Notes: generated by a model from the sequence alone, not told the origin. A stretch of 64,000 bases of DNA from Chlorogloea purpurea SAG 13.99 (GCA_016903695.1 JADQBB010000001.1:1-64000); one strand, 5' to 3'. Positions 1-9,411 are shown, numbered from the stretch's first letter. A program made the numbers and translations.

Positions 1-105
1 GCATCCCATTTTTGCAACGACCGGCGGGGAATCAATTCCCCGCCTCATAGTCCAAGTCCTCTTAAGAGGACTTCTGCTATGAGACCGTGATTTTAATCAC
101 GGTCG
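1..105. repeat. Three back-to-back palindromes at the cimA 3' end
   Basis: Three hairpins follow each other without a gap. The first is 23-44 (GGCGGGGAAT with its complement, 2-nt loop). The second is 44-83, where CTCATAG/CTATGAG encloses a perfect 20-bp palindrome at 54-73. The third is 83-104 (GACCGTGATT with its complement, 2-nt loop) and lies inside the last codons of cimA. Seen directly. The structure would work as a bidirectional terminator. It also resembles the subterminal hairpins of cyanobacterial IS200/IS605-type elements, so an element may lie just left of the window; that is inference. Confidence 0.75.
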
Positions 106-1741
106 GGTCAGGTATACCTTGCATAATTGGGATGCTCCCCATCGGTTTTTCTAATGGACAGGAATTAAGTAGTAAGCCGTATTCAATTCCCTCCACTACC
201 GCCTGATAGGAAGCCTCTAAAATATTGGGAGATACGCCTACAGTAGTCCAGCGTTGCTTACTATCGCTAGACTCTAATAAAACACGAGTTTTAGCAGAGG
301 TTGCCGCCCCACTATCGAGGATTCTCACTTTATAGTCTGTGAGGTGAAAGTGGGCTATCTCTGGATAAAATTTAACTAAAGCTTTTCGTAAAGCGTGGTC
401 TAAAGCGGCTACAGGGCCATTACCTTCCGCTACTTCTAATAAATCTTCATCTCCCACCCTGAGTTTAATCGTGGCGATCGCATTACTTTCTGTTTTCAAC
501 ATATCGCAATGCACATGAAACCCTTTCAAATCAAACATCTGCCGTCTCTGTCCCAAAGCCGATCGCATTAACAGTTCAAAACTAGCCTCGGCCGCTTCAA
601 ACTGATAGCCTTCGCTTTCTAAAGCCTTCAACCGTTCAAGAATTTCTTGACAAGCTCGATCGTTTTTATTTAAGTCTATACCGAAACTTTTCGCCTTGGC
701 TAACACATTACTTAACCCCGATTGATCGGATATGACGATCCGTCTTTGATTGCCGATTCTTTCCGGGTTAATATGTTCGTAAGTGAGGGGATTTTTCGCC
801 ACCGCCGACACATGAATTCCCCCTTTATGAGCGAAAGCAGATCGCCCTACGAAGGGAGCGTGATCGTCGGGTGCTAAATTAACTATTTCACTTACTAAGC
901 GACTGGTTTCTGTTAATTGCCCCAAGCCCTCTTCATCTAGACATTTATAGCCCATCTTTAACTGTAAATTCGGGATGACAGTACAAAGATTAGCGTTACC
1001 GCAACGCTCACCGTAACCGTTAATCGTACCCTGGATCATTTTCACCCCATCTAACACCCCGGCGAGGGCGTTAGCCACCGCAGTACCACCATCGTTATGA
1101 GTGTGGATACCCAGTTTCGCACTCCCCGAATCGGTCTTTAATTCCTTCACTACCGCCCGCACTATGTCGCTAATTTCCTGGGGCAAAGTACCGCCGTTGG
1201 TGTCGCACAAGACTATCCATTCAGCGCCCGCTTTTTGAGCGGTTTTTAACGTGTTTAACGCATAATCGGCATTGTTTTTATAACCGTCGAACCAATGTTC
1301 GGCATCGTAAATAACTCTTCTGCCTTGGTCACGGAGATAGTTGATCGTATCTTCGATCATAGCTAAATTTTCTTCTAGAGTGGTGTTTAACCCTTCTGTA
1401 ACGTGTAAATCCCACGACTTGCCGAAAATCGTCACCCAGAGAGTGTTAGCGGCGAGGATGGCCTTTAACATACGATCGTTTTTCGCTTCTATACCGGGGC
1501 GGCGAGTGGAACAAAAAGCCACTAATTGCGCCTGTTGTAAAGGTTCGGACTGTAATTTCCAGAAAAACTGCACATCGGTGGGATTAGCACCGGGCCAGCC
1601 CCCTTCTATAAAAGGTATGCCCAAGCGATCGAGTTGACGCGCTATCTTAACTTTATCTTCTAAGGATAGGGATATTCCTTCTCTCTGGGCCCCGTCTCTG
1701 AGGGTAGTATCGTACAGCCAAATTTTGTTACCACTAGCCAT
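77..1741 (-). CDS. cimA: (R)-citramalate synthase
   Basis: Condenses pyruvate with acetyl-CoA to (R)-citramalate, the entry to the threonine-independent isoleucine route. The N-terminus carries the DTTLRDGAQREG motif of the LeuA/CimA/HMGL-like TIM-barrel family, followed by the metal-site HTHNDGG motif and a C-terminal LeuA allosteric dimer domain. At about 554 residues it matches long cyanobacterial CimA proteins rather than short homocitrate synthases. ATG at 1741 is preferred over a TTG at 1753. The last ten codons (PTVIKITVS) are encoded by a perfect palindrome, so the extreme C-terminus may be acquired sequence. A divergent gene starts 62 bp away. LeuA paralogy is the main alternative. 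Confidence 0.88.
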   Translation of the reverse strand: MASGNKIWLYDTTLRDGAQREGISLSLEDKVKIARQLDRLGIPFIEGGWPGANPTDVQFFWKLQSEPLQQAQLVAFCSTRRPGIEAKNDRMLKAILAANTLWVTIFGKSWDLHVTEGLNTTLEENLAMIEDTINYLRDQGRRVIYDAEHWFDGYKNNADYALNTLKTAQKAGAEWIVLCDTNGGTLPQEISDIVRAVVKELKTDSGSAKLGIHTHNDGGTAVANALAGVLDGVKMIQGTINGYGERCGNANLCTVIPNLQLKMGYKCLDEEGLGQLTETSRLVSEIVNLAPDDHAPFVGRSAFAHKGGIHVSAVAKNPLTYEHINPERIGNQRRIVISDQSGLSNVLAKAKSFGIDLNKNDRACQEILERLKALESEGYQFEAAEASFELLMRSALGQRRQMFDLKGFHVHCDMLKTESNAIATIKLRVGDEDLLEVAEGNGPVAALDHALRKALVKFYPEIAHFHLTDYKVRILDSGAATSAKTRVLLESSDSKQRWTTVGVSPNILEASYQAVVEGIEYGLLLNSCPLEKPMGSIPIMQGIPDPTVIKITVS

Positions 1742-1803
1742 GTTCGCCGTCAATTAATGTTAACGTAAGTTAATATCCGTCCCGATCGAGAAATACATCT
1801 CTA

Positions 1804-2361
1804 ATGCCTACGATAACAGCTCAAGGAAAAACAATCACCTTTCCCATCTCGCCTTTAATAAAAATCACCTTACTGTCCCTTTATGTGGCTTTAACCGTAC
1901 CTTTACCCTTTCTTTCCCAGGTGACTTCCTCTCCTATTTCTCCCTCCTTACTCTGGTTAGGTATAGTTATCGGTTTGATCGTTCTTTATGGTGCTTTAAC
2001 TCAAAAAGTAGTATTAAATGAAGAGGGTATCGCCGTTACTTATCCGGCGTGGATTCCTAAATTCCTGCGTCAAGAGTGGTTTTTATCTTGGACTCATATT
2101 AAGAAGCTTAAACCTCGTAGCACGGGACAGGGAGGGTTAGTGTATTATTTTCTCACCGAAGAGGGCGATAGAGCTTATTTATTGCCGATGCGGGTAGCGG
2201 GGTTCGCTAAAATGGTGAAAATTGTTGAAGAAAAAACCGGTATAGATACCACCGATATTCGCCCTCTGAGTCAACCTTGGATGTATATTATTCTCTTGAG
2301 CGTCACCGCGCTTTTACTTTTAGTGGATGGCTGGACGATTATCACGGCAACAAGTTTATAG
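1804..2361 (+). CDS. Conserved membrane protein, PH-like domain between TM pairs
   Basis: Not a named family that I recognise. The 185-residue protein has two hydrophobic helices near residues 18-65, a soluble middle (about 70-150) rich in beta-type segments such as KVVLNEEGIAVTYP and GLVYYFLTEEGDRAYLLP, and a last hydrophobic helix at about 158-180. This resembles membrane-anchored bacterial PH-like proteins. It is divergent from cimA and is followed 13 bp later by glucokinase in the same direction, so co-transcription is likely. Function unknown. Confidence 0.6.
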   Translation: MPTITAQGKTITFPISPLIKITLLSLYVALTVPLPFLSQVTSSPISPSLLWLGIVIGLIVLYGALTQKVVLNEEGIAVTYPAWIPKFLRQEWFLSWTHIKKLKPRSTGQGGLVYYFLTEEGDRAYLLPMRVAGFAKMVKIVEEKTGIDTTDIRPLSQPWMYIILLSVTALLLLVDGWTIITATSL

Positions 2362-2374
2362 AAAGGATCAACTT

Positions 2375-3436
2375 ATGTCATTAATACTAGCAGGGGATAT
2401 TGGCGGTACGAAAACTCGCCTACGGATTTTAAAAACAGAAGACTACATCGGGCAATTCGTACCCAAACAAACTGTCATCCACGAAAAGAAATATTGCAGC
2501 CGAGACTATCCCGATTTATCGCCACTAGTCAAAAGTTTTCTCGAAGAATGTTGGCAGCTCGACGGTAAAACATACCCCATAGATAAAGCTTGTTTCGGTA
2601 TTGCCGGGCCCGTGGTGCGTGAAACCTGCGAGTTAACTAATTTAAGTTGGTCTCTGGGTAGCGATCGATTAGCGCGGGAATTATCCATTCCTACTATCAA
2701 ACTCATTAACGATTTTACCGCCGTCGGTTACGGATTACTGGGTTTAGAGGCGGATGATTTATACGATCTCCAATATATCAAACCGGATCTCAATACACCT
2801 ATAGCCCTATTAGGTGCTGGCACAGGTTTAGGTCAGGGATTTTTAACCCCCTTACCAGGTGGCGGTTATCAAGTATTCGGTAGTGAAGGTTCTCACGCCG
2901 ATTTCGCCCCTCGCTCGGCGATCGAATATGATTTATTGAACTACCTTCTCGAAAAACTGGAACTCGAGCGTCTTTCCGTGGAGAGAGTTGTTTCTGGCAA
3001 TGGGATTATTAATATCTATAGGTTTTTGCGCGATCGTTATCCCCAGAAAGAAAGCCCCGCTATGAATGAATACTTCCAAGCTTGGTTCAACCAACAGGGC
3101 CAACCCCATCCAACTATAGACTTGGCGGGAAAAATATCGAAATCGGCGATGCAGGAAAAAGATCCTCTCTGTCAGGAAACTATGAAAATATTTATGTCCG
3201 CCTACGGTGCCGAGGCCGGAAATTTAGCTTTGAAAATACTTCCCTACGGGGGTTTATATATAGCCGGAGGCATCGCCCCGAAGATTATCTCTTTATTCAC
3301 AGAAGAGGACTTCATGTCCTCATTTTTAGCTAAGGGGAGATTAAGACCGGTATTAGAGAAAATACCCGTTAAGATAGTCCTCAATTCGCAAGTAGGCTTG
3401 ATCGGTGCGGGATTGTGCGCGGGGTTGTCTCGTTAA
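2375..3436 (+). CDS. glk: Glucokinase
   Basis: ATP-dependent phosphorylation of glucose to glucose-6-phosphate in the cytoplasm. The start at 2375 has a GAAAGGA ribosome site 8 bp upstream and puts the phosphate-binding DIGGTKTRL motif at residues 8-16, as usual for the family; a longer reading frame from 2327 would overlap the previous gene. Other signs are the INDFTAVGYGL segment with the catalytic Asp, GAGTGLG for nucleotide binding and GSEGSHADFAPR near the sugar site. The 353-residue length fits non-ROK glucokinases of cyanobacteria and proteobacteria. A hairpin terminator follows at 3462. Confidence 0.93.
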   Translation: MSLILAGDIGGTKTRLRILKTEDYIGQFVPKQTVIHEKKYCSRDYPDLSPLVKSFLEECWQLDGKTYPIDKACFGIAGPVVRETCELTNLSWSLGSDRLARELSIPTIKLINDFTAVGYGLLGLEADDLYDLQYIKPDLNTPIALLGAGTGLGQGFLTPLPGGGYQVFGSEGSHADFAPRSAIEYDLLNYLLEKLELERLSVERVVSGNGIINIYRFLRDRYPQKESPAMNEYFQAWFNQQGQPHPTIDLAGKISKSAMQEKDPLCQETMKIFMSAYGAEAGNLALKILPYGGLYIAGGIAPKIISLFTEEDFMSSFLAKGRLRPVLEKIPVKIVLNSQVGLIGAGLCAGLSR

Positions 3437-3461
3437 CATGGTGGAATGACGGTAAGAAAAG

Positions 3462-3484
3462 CTAGGGAAAAAACAATTCCCTAG
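3462..3484. terminator. Hairpin between convergent genes
   Basis: CTAGGGAA (3462-3469) pairs with TTCCCTAG (3477-3484) across an A-rich 7-nt loop. It lies between the convergent ends of glk and the 3500-3778 gene, so it probably serves both as a terminator. There is no long T-run on the plus side. Confidence 0.6.
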
Positions 3485-3499
3485 ATTATGCGATCGATG

Positions 3500-3778
3500 T
3501 TAAGATTCAGTTCTTTCTAATTGCCATAGATATTGATTGCCCTCGCGCCTAACCCGTGAAACCACCCAATTGCGCCAAGACCAATGATCTCCGCGACTGG
3601 TGACGGCACTAGCGTTAATATTCATTAAATCCGCTAGTTCTGAACTAGTGATCAAATATTTTTGCTCGGCAATTTCGTCGGCGATACGCAAAGTATCGAT
3701 TAGATTTTTGAGTTCGACGACTCTTTCTTCGTTAGGTAATTGTAGTTCCTCGACGAGATTACTATTAGTTGTGTCCAT
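3500..3778 (-). CDS. Small conserved protein, HTH-like C-terminal half
   Basis: A 92-residue acidic-to-basic protein. Residues 1-40 are acidic and helical (LVEELQLPNEERVVELKNLI). Residues 41-70 (KYLITSSELADLMNINASAV) read as a helix-turn-helix recognition segment, followed by a tryptophan-rich wing (DHWSWRNWVVSRVRREGNQYLW). I recall similar small proteins in many cyanobacteria without an assigned role. A DNA-binding or adaptor role is inferred from the HTH-like pattern only. Confidence 0.65.
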   Translation of the reverse strand: MDTTNSNLVEELQLPNEERVVELKNLIDTLRIADEIAEQKYLITSSELADLMNINASAVTSRGDHWSWRNWVVSRVRREGNQYLWQLERTES

Positions 3779-3914
3779 GATGATATAGGAAGGTATTCAG
3801 CTTTATATTTACTAGAATAAACGGTGTTGAAAGTGGGTTGAGTTAAGCCAGCCTACTATAATTTTATCGATTTAATCTAAAAAATGCAGGAAATAAATAA
3901 AAAATATGACCTCC

Positions 3915-4805
3915 TCAAGGTTGAGTTAACAAAAAATCCCACAAGGTTTGACGATAGAATTCAGGCATACCAGTGTCAAAATACTGACCCCGTACACGAT
4001 AACCTATGAGGGGATGACCCGCCAGAGAGCGATCTAAGCAAGTGGTAAGTTGAAATTCTCCCCGGTAACGTTGCCCGTTAATTATGTCCATTTCTAGATA
4101 ATCAAAAATATAGGAATCTAAGATATACAACCCGAACACTCCTAAATAATTTCGGTGTGCGATTTCCGGTAATTGTAAATGAGATCTAGCATAATTCAAG
4201 TCCGGTTTTTCTGAAAGTTTTGTAATATTAATCACACTATCCGGGGATAACCAATCGCCGGTAACAATACCCGCTTTATGAATGATCTCTTCTGCCATGA
4301 TAGTTAAGGCAATCACACCCGTTTGGTATTCTTTATATATTTCTACTAATTGTTTGGCGCAAGATAGACCCGTGTGAGAAAGATAGATATGGTCTCCCAA
4401 AGTTAGCAGGAAGGGTTGGTCGTTGACCCAATTTCTGGCGCAGTAGACAGCGTGACCGTATCCTTCTTGAGTTTCTTGGGGGATGAAAGTTACGCGCTTG
4501 CCAATATGGAGTAAATATCGATCGTAGTCTTGATTGTCGGCGGATAACTTCTCTGCTAATCCAGCTTTAACCGGCCGCTGGAAAAAGTATTGAAATAGGG
4601 GTAAGTCGTCGGGTTGAATGACAATAGCGATTTCTTCGATGCCAGCCGATAATAATTCCTCCACTAACATTAATATAACGGGTTTAGCTATACCGTCTCG
4701 ATCGATCACCGGAAAAAATTCTTTCTTGAACACCTTGGTAGTGGGATAAAGACGAGTACCGAAACCCGCCGCTGGAATGACCGCTTTCGTAATGGACTGT
4801 GACAT
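3915..4805 (-). CDS. Sugar nucleotidyltransferase, GalU-like (UTP-glucose-1-phosphate uridylyltransferase family)
   Basis: The N-terminus AVIPAAGFGTRLYPTTK followed by KKEFFPVID is the nucleotide-binding signature of the GalU/RmlA-type nucleotidyltransferases. LLTLGDHIY supplies the metal-binding Asp. At 296 residues it has GalU length. The expected reaction is UTP plus glucose-1-phosphate to UDP-glucose. The lysine-rich VFKKEFFPVIDRDG segment differs from textbook GalU (usually KEMLPIVDKP), and cyanobacteria often use CugP for UDP-glucose, so the true sugar is uncertain. Transcribed on its own, divergent from the hydrolase at 4848. Confidence 0.8.
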   Translation of the reverse strand: MSQSITKAVIPAAGFGTRLYPTTKVFKKEFFPVIDRDGIAKPVILMLVEELLSAGIEEIAIVIQPDDLPLFQYFFQRPVKAGLAEKLSADNQDYDRYLLHIGKRVTFIPQETQEGYGHAVYCARNWVNDQPFLLTLGDHIYLSHTGLSCAKQLVEIYKEYQTGVIALTIMAEEIIHKAGIVTGDWLSPDSVINITKLSEKPDLNYARSHLQLPEIAHRNYLGVFGLYILDSYIFDYLEMDIINGQRYRGEFQLTTCLDRSLAGHPLIGYRVRGQYFDTGMPEFYRQTLWDFLLTQP

Positions 4806-4847
4806 AATTAAAAACTAGATAAATTTTCTTTCTTCCTGTTGCCGTTA

Positions 4848-5882
4848 ATGGTTTATCAACCTCCCGCCCTGTTAAAAAATGGACTCGCCATGACTCTCTA
4901 CGTAGCTTTAAAAGCTAAAGATAATTGGCCGCAAACCATTACGGAACTAGAACCATCCTATCAATTCGTCATCCTCACGGGAGCGCAATCCGTCCCCATA
5001 TACGCTCTTGTCGCCATCCCCGAAAACCCTAAAGCCACTATAGTCGCCACTTACGGTATTACCGGCGATTTGGGTAATCAATGGTTCCTGCAAATTCTCG
5101 CCCGTTTGGCTTATCAGAGGAATTACGCCCTGATTCTCTTCGATTGGCGCGCCCACGGTAAAACCGCCGATTTATCTCCCACCTTAACCTCTGATGGTAT
5201 CTACGAGGGTTTAGATTATCTGCATCTGGCGGCGGAGGGTAAAAAGTTGGGTTGCCCCGCACCTTTTTGGTTCACGGGTTACTCTTTAGGGGGACAATTA
5301 GCCCTCTGGGGAATCAAAGAAAGTCAAGAGGTTCACGACCTCAATATTACCCCCGACGAGATTGGCGGCGGCGCGGTGATTTGCCCTAATTTAGATTCTA
5401 ATCGCTCTCTCACATATCTACTGAAGGACAGGTGGGGAAAACATCTAGAAAAAGCCATCGTCAAACAATTAAAAGAATTGGGCAAAAGATTACACGCGTC
5501 CCATCCCGATTTTATCGACCCGGAAGCGGTAAAAAGAGCCAATACTATTCGCGGTTTCGACCATGAGCTGGTGATCGATCGTTTGGGCTTCTCTAGCGTC
5601 GAGGAGTATTATGATGCCAGTAGCCCCCTGCCGTTTCTGTCTCACCTGTCTAAACCGACTTTGATTCTTTACGCTGCCGATGACCCGATGTTCGACCCTA
5701 CTATCATCCCCGATTTGCAACGGGCTTGTAGGGGGAATAATTCGATCGATCTACAGTTAACTTCTTACGGTGGTCACGTGGGTTACATTAGCGCCAAGTC
5801 CTGTCAGAGGGATTACGGCGATAGCAGTAGATGGTGGGCGTGGCATCGGGTTCTAGATTTTTTTGATCGATTTTCCAGCTAG
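4848..5882 (+). CDS. Alpha/beta-fold hydrolase
   Basis: Cytoplasmic alpha/beta hydrolase of 344 residues. The nucleophile elbow is FTGYSLGGQLALWG (GxSxG as GYSLG), an oxyanion strand TIVATYGITGDLGNQW lies upstream, the acid is in YAADDPMFDP and the catalytic His is in SYGGHVGY. It resembles the YheT-like hydrolases that end in a GGHxG(Y/F) motif. ATG at 4848 is chosen over a TTG at 4839. Substrate unknown. It ends 10 bp from a convergent gene. Confidence 0.85.
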   Translation: MVYQPPALLKNGLAMTLYVALKAKDNWPQTITELEPSYQFVILTGAQSVPIYALVAIPENPKATIVATYGITGDLGNQWFLQILARLAYQRNYALILFDWRAHGKTADLSPTLTSDGIYEGLDYLHLAAEGKKLGCPAPFWFTGYSLGGQLALWGIKESQEVHDLNITPDEIGGGAVICPNLDSNRSLTYLLKDRWGKHLEKAIVKQLKELGKRLHASHPDFIDPEAVKRANTIRGFDHELVIDRLGFSSVEEYYDASSPLPFLSHLSKPTLILYAADDPMFDPTIIPDLQRACRGNNSIDLQLTSYGGHVGYISAKSCQRDYGDSSRWWAWHRVLDFFDRFSS

Positions 5883-5892
5883 TCAGGTTGGG

Positions 5893-6540
5893 TTAATAAC
5901 CGTTCAGGTTCCTGTTATTGCCTTTTATTCTCATGGCGATTCCTAAATCCGCCTGTTTGACTATCCAATATAAACCCGCCAAAACCCCGGTAGTGATAAC
6001 CATTATTAACAGGGGATATTTACTGGTGAAGTTATCGAAAACGCTGAAAACAACGGCGTGAGGTTGAGTGATGAAATCCCAACTGTTGTAACGTTGAAAG
6101 CGACCTAAATAAATACCGATCGCGCAGAGAGCGTGTAGGGTCAATTCTATTAAAGGTAGATAGGCCTTATACTTAGTTTTCTCGATGTAATAACCTAAAT
6201 TAATCAGGGAAATGGCGTAAGCTTGAAACCCCAGTAAGAGAAATAAAGTGTATTGGGGTATCAAAATTAAAGTTACCAGCCAAACCGATAAACGATATTC
6301 AATTAATTGGATTAAATGGATCACGTCGGTTAGGACGTAAGGGGCGTTAGGTAAGAAAGCGATGAATACGAGAAAAACGCCCCACCATAGCCAACCAGGT
6401 TTATGAGAGCGAGTTCTGAATAGCCACAGACTCAATACTAGAGGAATAAAAGCTAAAAATAAATTCCACGCGATCAAACCATTACTATAGTTGAAAACTT
6501 TCCAAGCGGAATAACTCCAGTGGCGCAAAGTTTCAGACAT
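5893..6540 (-). CDS. DUF1361 membrane protein
   Basis: A 215-residue integral membrane protein with about six hydrophobic segments. The FLPNAPYVLTDVIHL stretch in the first half is the hallmark of DUF1361 proteins, found in cyanobacteria and Firmicutes with no assigned function. Its start lies 121 bp from the stop of flv3, which is transcribed in the same direction. That gap holds an inverted repeat (AACCGCC/GGGCGGTT around CTACAA/TTGTAG) that may separate the two transcripts. Confidence 0.82.
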   Translation of the reverse strand: MSETLRHWSYSAWKVFNYSNGLIAWNLFLAFIPLVLSLWLFRTRSHKPGWLWWGVFLVFIAFLPNAPYVLTDVIHLIQLIEYRLSVWLVTLILIPQYTLFLLLGFQAYAISLINLGYYIEKTKYKAYLPLIELTLHALCAIGIYLGRFQRYNSWDFITQPHAVVFSVFDNFTSKYPLLIMVITTGVLAGLYWIVKQADLGIAMRIKGNNRNLNGY

Positions 6541-6661
6541 ATTCTCGATTCTCGTTTATTACTTCTTTCTACGATAACATAACCGCCCAAAATGGCGATT
6601 CTACAAGTTTTAAATTTGTAGCAACACCAGCGAGTGAGGGCGGTTAATTTTTCGGATTATT

Positions 6662-8392
6662 TTAGTAATAATTACCCACTTTGCGATGATGGACGGCGGT
6701 TAAAGCATCGGGTTTAGAAACGCGTCCTGTGGCCACTTTACTATAGACGATCCAGTGATCGTTACACTCCATGCGACTAACCACCTCACACTCTAAATAA
6801 GCTAACGCATCATTGAGAATCGGTGAACCGTTACCCGCGGTTTGGGTTTTTACACCGGCAAAACGGTCTTCACCGGGGCCGAAACGTTTCAGGAAATGTT
6901 TGATTAAAAGTTGGTAGTGACCTTCTTCAAGAATATTGAGGATGAATTTATCGCCGACGTGAAGTAAGGATTCTATGGCCCTATCTTTGGCTACGGCTAC
7001 CGTGAAGCCAGGGGGGTCAAAACTAGCTTGAGTCACCCAAGAAGCCACCATCGCCCCCGATAAGTCGCCTTTTTTCGTGGTGATGATATATAAGCCACCG
7101 CTGATGCGCCCGATGGCTTTATCTAATTCGGTGTCGAGAGATTTACGCTGTTTCACCTTCGTGTTTTGAGTTAGGGCTTGTCCTAAGTCCGTACCCGCCT
7201 CTTCACACAGTTGATATACAGATTCTGAAGGTTGTTGGGCTATACGAATCGGTTCAAAAGCTTTAACTAATCCAATCTCCCTGAATTTATTAAACAGGGG
7301 ATAAATCGGCTCATCATCGCCGCCGCAGGCTTCAAACATCCCGATGTATTGTTTCGGTTCGATAGAAGCGAGAATTGTCCCCATATTGGCGGTTATCTCT
7401 TGACTGTACTGCCCCGATGTGGGCGGTGTGCCGATGATAATCCCCACGGCGCTACTGGCTAATTCTTTGACTTCTTGGGGGTCAGCCGCTTTTAAATCCA
7501 GCATTTCTACTGCTGTGCCCGTTTTTGTCACCCCTTTGGCGATCGCTTGAGCCAATCGATCGCTGTAGCCGTAATCGGAAGCGTAAAATACAGCCACGGT
7601 TTTCTCGCCTTTGGTTTGGGCTTGACTCCAAGAGCGATAACGTCCTAAAAGTTCGCTGACGTTATAACTCAGTAAGGGGCCGTGACCGTTGGCCACTAAA
7701 TTAATAGTGCCCAGTTGTTCCATGCGATTCATGGCCGATAAAACCGATCGAGCGTTAGGGGCCATGAGACACTCGTAATAGAAGCGATAATCCGGCTCGA
7801 TCGCGCTCAAATCTTCATCGAACAGTTGATCGGAACAGTAGTGCATTCCGAAAGCGTCGCAGGTGAAGAGGATACCCGTGCCGTGGTCGTAAGTGAAGAT
7901 AGTATCGGGCCAGTGGAGATTAGGGGCGTTGACGAATTCTAACTCGTGTCCGTTACCCAAGTCTAAACGATCGCCGTTTTTAACTATTTGCCGTTTAAAA
8001 TCGTGATGGACTAGATTTTCTAGAAATTGGATGGCGACTTTAGCACCGACTACGGTTATATCGGGCACTAATTGGAGAATATCTTTAACTAAACCACTAT
8101 GATCCGGTTCCGTATGGCTGATGATGAGATAATCAATTTCTTTGGGATTGATCAAGCCATTAAGAGCATCGAAATAGAGAGCGCGGAACTTCTCATGGGA
8201 TGTATCGACCAGGGCGATTTTTTCCCCTCTGACGAGATAGGAATTATAGGTAGTGCCGTTTTGTAAACCGAATTCTATATCGAATCTATCTCTATCCCAA
8301 TCGAGGGAGCGAATAGCGGTAATATCACCCGTTAAGTCAGCCACTTGCGTCGTTAACCGTTTCTCTGTTTTGACAGGTGTTGCAACCATCAA
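6662..8392 (-). CDS. flv3: Flavodiiron protein Flv3
   Basis: Photoprotective flavoenzyme that reduces O2 to water downstream of photosystem I, normally as an Flv1/Flv3 heteromer. Domains in order are a metallo-beta-lactamase-like diiron domain (about 35-235), a flavodoxin domain (about 265-405) and the cyanobacterial C-terminal flavin-reductase domain (about 425-575). The diiron ligands are canonical: HTEPDH gives H93, E95, D97 and H98. Flv1 normally lacks some of these, which together with overall resemblance favours Flv3. The 576-residue length is normal. No flv1 is adjacent. Confidence 0.92.
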   Translation of the reverse strand: MMVATPVKTEKRLTTQVADLTGDITAIRSLDWDRDRFDIEFGLQNGTTYNSYLVRGEKIALVDTSHEKFRALYFDALNGLINPKEIDYLIISHTEPDHSGLVKDILQLVPDITVVGAKVAIQFLENLVHHDFKRQIVKNGDRLDLGNGHELEFVNAPNLHWPDTIFTYDHGTGILFTCDAFGMHYCSDQLFDEDLSAIEPDYRFYYECLMAPNARSVLSAMNRMEQLGTINLVANGHGPLLSYNVSELLGRYRSWSQAQTKGEKTVAVFYASDYGYSDRLAQAIAKGVTKTGTAVEMLDLKAADPQEVKELASSAVGIIIGTPPTSGQYSQEITANMGTILASIEPKQYIGMFEACGGDDEPIYPLFNKFREIGLVKAFEPIRIAQQPSESVYQLCEEAGTDLGQALTQNTKVKQRKSLDTELDKAIGRISGGLYIITTKKGDLSGAMVASWVTQASFDPPGFTVAVAKDRAIESLLHVGDKFILNILEEGHYQLLIKHFLKRFGPGEDRFAGVKTQTAGNGSPILNDALAYLECEVVSRMECNDHWIVYSKVATGRVSKPDALTAVHHRKVGNYY

Positions 8393-8469
8393 ACCCCCTC
8401 CTTGATAATATTTTTCTTTTCTTTACAATATAGCATTTCCTATTGAGTCTCTTTAGTAAAGTGCGTTAA

Positions 8470-9318
8470 TTAATGTCCCGCTAACTGTAGCGGCGTGGGC
8501 ATCGTAGACAACTCGACGGGATAGTTACTGATAAAAAGTTCTTTGCCCTTTTTCGCCGAACCCTGCATATAATTATTCATCCCATATTGCAATTCCCACT
8601 CGTAAATATGGGCGAAGGCAAAATACGATCGCACCTCTTCACAATCATCGTAAGTGATCAGCCACTTATGGGCACACTGACACATTGATTTAGCAAAACG
8701 CTGGTGGTCGAAACCCGTGTGTAAATCGCCCTTTCTACCGTATAGCTTGGAACGAGTTTTACTGAGGTAAGGAGGGTCTAAAAAAATGAAAACATCCTCG
8801 CCTCGTTCTTCTAATAAGGCGTTGTAATCCATATTGGTGATGCGGGTATTGTCTAGCCAACCGCTCAAATCCGATAATCGCGCGATCGATGAGTCGGTGA
8901 ATCGACTTTGAAACGAGGCGTTAGAATAGCCGCCACTTTCGATCGTTCCCGAAAAGGTGATCCGATTGAGAACGAAAAATCTGACGGCGCGATCGATGGG
9001 TGTCATCGTACTGGTATCCGCGCCCGCGAGACGGAGGAATAAAGCCTTTCCATCTTGAGTTTCTTGTTTTACTTGCGCCGCCCGCTGAACCAATTCTGGT
9101 AGATTGCTTTTCACCTGTGACCAGAAGTGTTGCAGGTCTTGGTTAAGATCGTTTATCCAACAAGGTATATTCGGGTATTTTTCTAGTATATAAAGCGAAA
9201 CCGAACCACCGCCGATGAAAGGTTCTCTATATTCAGAGAATTCTCTTGGCAGATAATGGGCGATTTGAGGAATTGCCTTTTGTTTACCGCCAGGATAACG
9301 TAGAGGGCTTTTGGGCAT
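8470..9318 (-). CDS. DNA adenine methylase (Dam/D12 class)
   Basis: N6-adenine methyltransferase of the D12 class. The RYPGGK motif at residues 7-12 is the AdoMet-binding FxGGG-type start, EPFIGGGSVSLYI follows, and IFLDPPYLSKTRSK carries the DPPY catalytic motif. The 282-residue length suits Dam-like enzymes. No restriction enzyme gene is adjacent, so it is probably a solitary GATC methylase. That fits the many GATC-containing GCGATCGC sites in the window. GATC specificity is inferred. Confidence 0.85.
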   Translation of the reverse strand: MPKSPLRYPGGKQKAIPQIAHYLPREFSEYREPFIGGGSVSLYILEKYPNIPCWINDLNQDLQHFWSQVKSNLPELVQRAAQVKQETQDGKALFLRLAGADTSTMTPIDRAVRFFVLNRITFSGTIESGGYSNASFQSRFTDSSIARLSDLSGWLDNTRITNMDYNALLEERGEDVFIFLDPPYLSKTRSKLYGRKGDLHTGFDHQRFAKSMCQCAHKWLITYDDCEEVRSYFAFAHIYEWELQYGMNNYMQGSAKKGKELFISNYPVELSTMPTPLQLAGH

Positions 9319-9411
9319 TAACAGTATAAGGCTTTAAATGTTCACTGAATAACTTCTGTTTATCTTCTGGATTTATCCGCACATCAAGAATCTTATTTAT
9401 TCAAGGGGGAA

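Noticed and set aside
6541-6661. Inverted repeats after flv3 as a riboswitch or small RNA
   Set aside because: The stems are short and imperfectly nested, with no known RNA motif; at most a weak terminator.
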